27,638 nt of DNA from an uncultured Clostridia bacterium (GTDB taxonomy: Bacteria > Bacillota > Clostridia > Lachnospirales > CAG-274), in assembly GCA_910579745.1 (NCBI GenBank), contig CAJTVH010000032.1, forward strand, positions 1-27,638. Reading direction: 5' to 3'. This document shows, piece after piece, positions 22,984-27,638 of this stretch. The position numbers were made by a program, and so were the translations under genes. The notes beneath the pieces were generated by a model, which had not been told where the DNA came from, searched no databases, and saw nothing but the letters and a program-made list of their open reading frames with translations. Position 1 is the stretch's first letter, and each line of letters starts with the position of its first letter.

Positions 22984-24790
22984 TTTTTTCTTCCTCCTTC
23001 TTCAAAGTCTTTACTGATTTAAGAGCTGTCTCAAGCTGTATAAGCCAATTTTTCCTCATTATGGCGCTTGCCATAACCTCGTCTTCCTCCTTGATTCTTC
23101 TCACGGAAGAAACATATCTGTTGGCGTACTCAATATAAGCCGCTACGCCCATTAACATCTTAATTTTTCCTTTGGCTTTCTCGATTTTCTCGTCATACTC
23201 GTCAAGACGCTCCTCAATTTTTAAAATGTTTTTTATATTTGAGGCGGATCTGAATTTAAGGGACTTTTGATATTTATCAAAAAGCTCTTTTTCCTCTTCC
23301 ATAAGTTTGAGAACCTTGTCAAGCTCATTAAATTCCTCCTCCATGTCGTAAAAAACTTTCTCTTTCTCATCCTCTGAAAAAATCGTCCCCTTTGACACAA
23401 CGTCCGAGATAATTTTATCCACGTCGTCGTTGTCTGAATTATATTTGTTAATAGCTTCCCTTAAAGTGAGCACCTCTGTATTTTCTATTAAAGCGCCCCC
23501 CTCCGTGGCGTCTATTAAGTTGACAGCGCCTCGTTTCGTTCCGCCATAATCGGCAAACCATTGAATATAATATTTAAAAACAACGTCCGACATAACCGTT
23601 CCCCCGCCTATAGCCGGCACCTGAATTTTGTCATAGCCAATCTCGTCGGGCTTTTTGGCCTTATGGTCTGTTCCTTCCACATGGCACTGATTTTCGGTAT
23701 AGGCGAGGTCTTGCCCTATAAGTATAATGTCAGAGCATCCCATAACCTCCGCGACGCTTACAGCGTCGCAGGCTACTGATCCCCCGCCGAAAGTAACCGC
23801 GGTTTCCTTGTTATATTTGCTCATAATGGCTTTAGAATAAGAGTCCGTATTCGACATTATATTGATGTTGGGTCCTTTGTGAGAATCGACAAAAGCCCTC
23901 CGCACTCTTGAGTCATAAATAAGAGGAATATCGTTATATAAATCAGACATACCCTCCTGTAAATTGTCAATAGAGACTATAAAATCAGGGATAATTCCAT
24001 TGGCGATTAAAACCTTCGCGGCGACGAAAACCGATATAATGGGAATCTTCCCTTTAATCTCTTTAAGCAAAAGCATGTTTTTTTTAAGGGATGGCCCCGC
24101 GGATACCACAACGGCGCTCCTTCCCTTAAATATGTCCTGAAATTGCGCTATACTGTAAGAATTAAGTATATTATCGGTATTTTTTAAAGAATTTTCCGCC
24201 CACAGCTCGTTTTTTCTGAAAACCGTGTTTCTTTTCAGCTCGTTTTCACTCATCATTGTTTTCGTATGCTCAAGAAAATCGACAAACTCTTTTTTGTAAA
24301 CCTCTTTGTAAGTAGGGAGAATAACTGTTTTGCAGCGCATATAGACGTCGCCGTCTATAAACCTGCGTATAAACAGGCTGAAGCTTTCCCCATCATCGTC
24401 GGAAACAGCGTATATATGCTTGTTCTCCAAAATGTCATTACAGTATCCCTCGTCGATAATTTTAGTGAATAGGGCGTTGTCAGGCTCATAAATAAAAAAA
24501 TGATTTCTTTTAGAGGCTTTTTTAAGAAGCGCTCTTATAAAATGTCCCAGTCCGAAACCAAAAATTAAAAACACAGTGTCACTTTCCATAATCGTTTCCA
24601 TTTCGTCAGCAAATCTTTCCGCCTCTTTAGTTGGGTTATATTTGCTGTGAGCGTAAACGCTTTGACCATTCTTATTAATTTTAAACGTAAGACCGCCGTC
24701 CTTGCATCTCTCAAAATTAATTCCGGAATAATCTTTTCTGTTATACACGACTTGTTCCCCAAACTGCTCAAAAATGTCCGAAACAGCCAT
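22976..24790 (-). CDS. Maf-type motility accessory factor (DUF115), probable flagellin nonulosonate transferase
   Basis: Maf proteins are cytoplasmic and are thought to attach pseudaminic or legionaminic acid to flagellin Ser/Thr before export. The 604-residue protein has the DUF115/MptE-like core at about 205-400, including the hallmark GRSAVVVSAGPSLKKNMLLL, then PDFIVSIDNLQ and CSDIILIGQDLAYTENQCHV. The N-terminal part (about 40-190) has the companion domain with VFLIFGFGLGHFIRALLKKA. The C-terminal 150 residues are a charged helical region (EEEFNELDKVLKLMEEEKEL). Homologues were earlier annotated as 6-hydroxymethylpterin pyrophosphokinase-like. It begins 16 bases after pseC and sits with pseB and fliD, as expected for a flagellin glycosylation gene. 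Transferase role is from the family; the exact sugar is not shown. Confidence 0.88.
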   Translation of the reverse strand: MAVSDIFEQFGEQVVYNRKDYSGINFERCKDGGLTFKINKNGQSVYAHSKYNPTKEAERFADEMETIMESDTVFLIFGFGLGHFIRALLKKASKRNHFFIYEPDNALFTKIIDEGYCNDILENKHIYAVSDDDGESFSLFIRRFIDGDVYMRCKTVILPTYKEVYKKEFVDFLEHTKTMMSENELKRNTVFRKNELWAENSLKNTDNILNSYSIAQFQDIFKGRSAVVVSAGPSLKKNMLLLKEIKGKIPIISVFVAAKVLIANGIIPDFIVSIDNLQEGMSDLYNDIPLIYDSRVRRAFVDSHKGPNINIMSNTDSYSKAIMSKYNKETAVTFGGGSVACDAVSVAEVMGCSDIILIGQDLAYTENQCHVEGTDHKAKKPDEIGYDKIQVPAIGGGTVMSDVVFKYYIQWFADYGGTKRGAVNLIDATEGGALIENTEVLTLREAINKYNSDNDDVDKIISDVVSKGTIFSEDEKEKVFYDMEEEFNELDKVLKLMEEEKELFDKYQKSLKFRSASNIKNILKIEERLDEYDEKIEKAKGKIKMLMGVAAYIEYANRYVSSVRRIKEEDEVMASAIMRKNWLIQLETALKSVKTLKKEEEKNG

Positions 24791-24806
24791 AACACCCTCT
24801 CCTTTG

Positions 24807-25940
24807 TCAAAATTTTCTCATAAGCGTTATAACGTGTTGAAGTTCCTCATCACTTAACGACGGAAATATAGGGATACTAACCTCTCTGCCATAAAAATCC
24901 TCGGCTGTCGGGAAATCCCCCTCCTTAAATCCGAAATTGTCCCTGTAATACGGCATAAGATGCAAAGGTATATAATGCACCTGAACCCATACATTATTTT
25001 CTCTCATATACTCAAAAAACCTTTTCCTATCTTTTGAGTTCCGAAGTAAAACGGGATATAAGTGGAAAGAGTTTATAGTGTTCTCATCGTCATAAGGTTT
25101 AATAACCTTAAATTTATCTAAGCCTTTAAATTCCTCATAATAAATTCCCGCTATCTCGTTTCTGCGTTTTAAAAACTTGTCAGCCTTTTTAAGCTGGCTT
25201 ATCCCAAGAGCGCACTGAATATCAGTGATACGGTAATTATACCCCAGCTCACGCATTTCATAATACCAAGGTTCTTTGCTGAATTTAAGGTCATCGGGAT
25301 TTTTTGTTATCCCATGATTTCTGAAAAGTTTAAGCCTCTCAAAAAAAGTCCTGTCGTTTGTGAGTATCGCCCCGCCCTCTCCTGTGGTAATGTGTTTGAC
25401 AGGATGAAATGAAACCATCGCCATATCGCAGAAATCAGTTATCTTAAACCCGTCTTTTTTCGCCCCAAGAGCGTGGGCGGCGTCATGAATAACAACTATT
25501 CCTTTTTTTCTTAAAGGCTCGTAAATTTTTTTAAGAGGGTATAAGTTTCCCCCATATGAGACAGGAGTCACAACTTTTGTCTTCTCATTCACTGACTTGA
25601 TAATCTCGTCTGGGTCGGCGTTATACGTTTCTTTGTCAATATCGCTGAAAACAGGAACCGCTCCCATATAAAGCCCCCCGTTGGCGGAAGCGGCAAAAGT
25701 AATGGGAGTGGTTATAAACTCGTCTCCTTTTTCTATCCCGCTGGCGAAATACGCCCCGTGAAGGGCTGCCGTGCCGTTTGAGAACAATACCGCGTACTCA
25801 CACCCGCAGTATTTACAAAGAGCCTCCTCAAATTCCGAGACCTTCGGGCCCTGTGTTAAATAATCTGATTTAAGGGTTTTAACAACCTCTGAAATATCGT
25901 CGTCGTCGATATACTGACGACCATAAGAAATGGTTCTCAT
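24807..25940 (-). CDS. pseC: UDP-4-amino-4,6-dideoxy-N-acetyl-beta-L-altrosamine transaminase
   Basis: A PLP-dependent aminotransferase of the DegT/DnrJ/EryC1 class that aminates the 4-keto product of PseB, using glutamate, in the second step of the pseudaminic acid route. It has 377 residues, the usual length. The start GRQYIDDDDISEVVKTLKSD followed by YLTQGPKVSEFEEAL fits the family. PLP-binding Asp153 is in HDAAHALGA and the Schiff-base lysine is Lys182 in SFHPVKHITTGEGG. GGGGAGG precedes the ATG. The gap to pseB upstream (174 bases) carries the DnaA-box-like cluster. The call as PseC rather than another sugar aminotransferase rests on sequence and on the adjacent pseB. Confidence 0.93.
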   Translation of the reverse strand: MRTISYGRQYIDDDDISEVVKTLKSDYLTQGPKVSEFEEALCKYCGCEYAVLFSNGTAALHGAYFASGIEKGDEFITTPITFAASANGGLYMGAVPVFSDIDKETYNADPDEIIKSVNEKTKVVTPVSYGGNLYPLKKIYEPLRKKGIVVIHDAAHALGAKKDGFKITDFCDMAMVSFHPVKHITTGEGGAILTNDRTFFERLKLFRNHGITKNPDDLKFSKEPWYYEMRELGYNYRITDIQCALGISQLKKADKFLKRRNEIAGIYYEEFKGLDKFKVIKPYDDENTINSFHLYPVLLRNSKDRKRFFEYMRENNVWVQVHYIPLHLMPYYRDNFGFKEGDFPTAEDFYGREVSIPIFPSLSDEELQHVITLMRKF

Positions 25941-26071
25941 ATTAAAAACCGCCTCCCCATAATGTGTTAAGGACTAAAATATAAAAAACAAGAATCTCAC
26001 GTCCCGCGGCATATCCATAAACTTTGTTATCTCAAATTATAAGCGTGCTGTAACAGCCTGATATATAAGCG

Positions 26072-26111
26072 TAATCCACATTATCCACAAAGTTATCCAC
26101 AGTAATTCACA
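26072..26111 (+). promoter_or_regulatory. four tandem DnaA-box-like 9-mers
   Basis: TAATCCACA (26072-26080), TTATCCACA (26081-26089), TTATCCACA (26093-26101) and TAATTCACA (26103-26111), all in one orientation. The middle two equal the consensus TTATNCACA exactly; the outer two differ by one base each. Start-to-start spacing is 9, 12 and 10 bases, close to one helical turn. The cluster lies just after the pseB stop and about 130 bases before the pseC start. Confidence 0.7.
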
Positions 26112-26114
26112 CTA

Positions 26115-27122
26115 TTAACAAAAACCGTTCTTTTTAAGTTCTCTCCGCAAATCCGAAACGTCAAGCCAGTCTGTGTTCCCGCCTGAAGTATACTCAAAAC
26201 CAAGCTCAACTCTTTTCCCGCCTGTCAGTTTTCCCTTATTCGGGTCCCACCAGTCAAAATGCGGGATAATAATAAAATGTTTGTCAAATTCCATCGTAAA
26301 CCTTGAATCGTCTTTCGTCACCATTACCTCGTGTATTTTCTCGCCCTCCCTGATGCCTACTTCTTTAAGCTCGCATTCGGCAAGCATGGCTTTGGCTAAA
26401 TCCGTGATTTTAAAACTCGGTATTTTAGATATATACGTTTCCCCGCCCACGGCTTCCTCAAGAGCCTTGTACACAAGCTCGACGCCTTGGTCTAAAGTAA
26501 TCCAGAACCTCGTCATCTTAAAATCCGTTATGGGCATTTCTCGTACACCCTTGTCGATAAGATCCTTAAAAAACGGTATGACTGAGCCTCTGCTTCCGGC
26601 AACGTTTCCGTACCGCACGATAGAAAAGTTAGTTCCCGATTTTCCCGAATAGGCGTTCGCCGATATAAAAAGTTTATCGGAAACAAGCTTTGTCCCTCCG
26701 TATAAATTAATTGGGTTTACCGCCTTATCCGTGGATAAAGCCACAACCTTTTTCACCCCGCGGTCAAGGGCGGCGTCAATTACGTTTTGAGCGCCGTGTA
26801 TATTTGTCTTTATCGCCTCAAAAGGATTATACTCGCACGCGGGAACCTGTTTCATCGCGGCGGCGTGAATAACATAGTCTACGCCTTTAAAAGCCCTGCT
26901 AAGTCTTTCCTTGTCCCTTACGTCTCCTATAAAAAACCTGATATTTGGGAGGATTTCCGGAGTTTTCATAGAGATGTCCTTTTTAAGAACGTCTTGCTTA
27001 AACTCGTCTCTTGAGTATACAATAATTTTATTTGGACTAAATTTTTTAAAAGTCATTTCTATAAATTTTTTACCGAAAGACCCTGTACCACCCGTAACAA
27101 GAATATTCTTATTGTTTAACAT
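26115..27122 (-). CDS. pseB: UDP-N-acetylglucosamine 4,6-dehydratase (inverting)
   Basis: Converts UDP-GlcNAc to UDP-2-acetamido-2,6-dideoxy-beta-L-arabino-hexos-4-ulose, the first step of pseudaminic acid synthesis for flagellin. The 335-residue protein is a short-chain (extended) SDR: NADP-binding GGTGSFG at residues 11-17, and the catalytic set Asp132, Lys133, Tyr141 and Lys145 in STDKAVNPINLYGGTK, which to my recollection are the positions in H. pylori FlaA1/PseB. AAAMKQVPACEYNPFEAIKT is also typical. The start is ATG 27122, after AAAGGAG; the upstream in-frame TTG (27149) lacks a site. It appears first in the operon pseB-pseC-maf-unknown-GNAT, with a sigma-D-like promoter 35-60 bases upstream. 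Confidence 0.95.
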   Translation of the reverse strand: MLNNKNILVTGGTGSFGKKFIEMTFKKFSPNKIIVYSRDEFKQDVLKKDISMKTPEILPNIRFFIGDVRDKERLSRAFKGVDYVIHAAAMKQVPACEYNPFEAIKTNIHGAQNVIDAALDRGVKKVVALSTDKAVNPINLYGGTKLVSDKLFISANAYSGKSGTNFSIVRYGNVAGSRGSVIPFFKDLIDKGVREMPITDFKMTRFWITLDQGVELVYKALEEAVGGETYISKIPSFKITDLAKAMLAECELKEVGIREGEKIHEVMVTKDDSRFTMEFDKHFIIIPHFDWWDPNKGKLTGGKRVELGFEYTSGGNTDWLDVSDLRRELKKNGFC

Positions 27123-27158
27123 AATAATCTCCTTTGTAGAAACTTTCAATATTAATAT

Positions 27159-27185
27159 ATATCGGCATTAACCCCGATTTTTTTA
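27159..27185 (-). promoter_or_regulatory. sigma-D (FliA) promoter of the pseB operon
   Basis: Reverse strand TAAA (27182-27185), 15 bases, GCCGATAT (27159-27166): a perfect match to the Firmicutes sigma-D consensus. The start of transcription would be near 27152, about 30 bases before the pseB ATG. This places flagellin sugar synthesis under the late flagellar sigma factor. Confidence 0.85.
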
Positions 27186-27222
27186 ACATCTTTTAAAAAC
27201 TTTTGTTTTATAGCCAATAAAT

Positions 27223-27350
27223 TTGAAAAAACGAAATGACGCGAGATAAAAATTATCTTCACAAATCGATCGGTCATAGTCAAAAGCAAATGACAACTGA
27301 CATGAACACCGTAAAAATGATTTTTATCTTTTGAACTTGTTTATTTTCAA
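27223..27350 (+). ncRNA. candidate structured element (copy B)
   Basis: Diverged copy of the rod at 11473-11638. The inner stem pairs GATAAAAAT (27245-27253) with ATTTTTATC (27320-27328); the apical core 27275-27307 and the block TTGAACTTGTTTATTTT (27331-27347) are conserved. The outer stem is shorter (TTGAAAA near 27223 with TTTTCAA near 27350). Upstream on the plus strand only a weak promoter is seen (TTAACA-17-TTTTAT). It lies back to back with the pseB promoter. Confidence 0.4.
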
Positions 27351-27525
27351 CGTGAGTTCGATGAAAATTTATGATTGATGGAACCTTTTTTATCGCGAAA
27401 AGGTTCCAAACCTCCGCAAACACTCTTGAAACATTAAAAACCTTAAGGTTTCACCTCAAACTCCACAAGCTTTCGCGCGAAACCGCGTTTCGCTTCTTTC
27501 ATTGCTATTTTCCGTCAAACTCACG
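27351..27525. repeat. 175-bp segment with inverted ends, containing a 10-bp hairpin
   Basis: The left end CGTGAGTTCGATGAAAA (from 27351) and right end TTTTCCGTCAAACTCACG (27508-27525) are imperfect inverted repeats. Inside, GGAACCTTTT (27380-27389) and AAAAGGTTCC (27398-27407) form a perfect 10-base stem. A possible second site with a similar hairpin is near 4594-4619. Probably a MITE or a REP-like element adjoining copy B. Confidence 0.5.
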
Positions 27526-27583
27526 TCAGTTTTAAGTTGTTTGACTATATTTATACCCGCCGTCTATACAGCGTTATACTTTT

Positions 27584-27616
27584 AAAAAGAGCGCGGATGA
27601 AAACCGCGCTCTTTTT
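27584..27616. terminator. bidirectional intrinsic terminator at window edge
   Basis: AAAAAGAGCGCGG pairs with CCGCGCTCTTTTT around ATGAAAA. T runs follow in both directions. It probably closes a gene lying beyond the window and isolates the pseB promoter region. Confidence 0.85.
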
Positions 27617-27638
27617 AATAACGTCTGAGAATATTCGG

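Noticed and set aside
1..27638. CRISPR arrays, rRNA or tRNA genes
   Set aside because: No regularly spaced direct repeats and no RNA gene signatures were seen on either strand.

Overview
The window looks like a chromosomal segment of a motile, anaerobic, low-GC Clostridia species. The evidence is an oxygen-sensitive class III ribonucleotide reductase with its activase, a T-box upstream of tyrS, strong AGGAGG-type ribosome binding sites, GTG and TTG starts, AT-rich intergenic DNA, and a flagellar set with FliD, FliS, FlaG and a Maf-type glycosylation gene. I cannot name a species.

Layout. 1-497: one end of an IS3-type insertion sequence (orfA complete, orfB cut by the window edge). 507-2087: two unrecognised envelope genes, one a membrane protein and one a secreted protein with a very acidic tail. 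They are preceded by two sites that fit the flagellar sigma factor (sigma-D/FliA). 2888-4474: malQ on the plus strand. 4809-7555: nrdD-nrdG on the minus strand. 8033-11155: ileS on the minus strand. 11400-12690: a complex non-coding region with a sigma-A promoter, a long rod-shaped hairpin, a chain of smaller hairpins interrupted by a MITE, another MITE, and a tyrosine T-box leading into tyrS (12690-13916). 14067-17169: a Sel1-repeat protein and an OPT-family transporter. 17677-21934: fliS, flaG, a FliT-like gene and fliD. 22188-27122: pseB, pseC, maf, a small unknown gene and a GNAT acetyltransferase, read leftwards as one probable operon.

How the genes fit together. Sigma-D-like promoters (TAAR-N14/15-RCCGATAT) lie before pseB, before fliD and before the unknown envelope pair. 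Late flagellar export and assembly (FliD cap, FliS and FliT-like chaperones, FlaG), flagellin sugar synthesis (PseB, PseC), sugar transfer (Maf) and the two unknown proteins may therefore form one sigma-D regulon. Only the first two pseudaminic acid enzymes are present. pseB appears to be first in its operon, so the remaining steps are encoded elsewhere or the final sugar is different.

Intergenic DNA is unusually rich in palindromes. At least four palindromic repeat families or MITE-like elements are visible, and two of them occur more than once. A diverged, structured element occurs twice (about 11473-11638 and 27223-27350). Four DnaA-box-like 9-mers stand in tandem between pseB and pseC. 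The most promising undescribed items are the structured RNA region at 11413-12010, the sigma-D-linked envelope pair at 507-2292, and the DnaA-box cluster.
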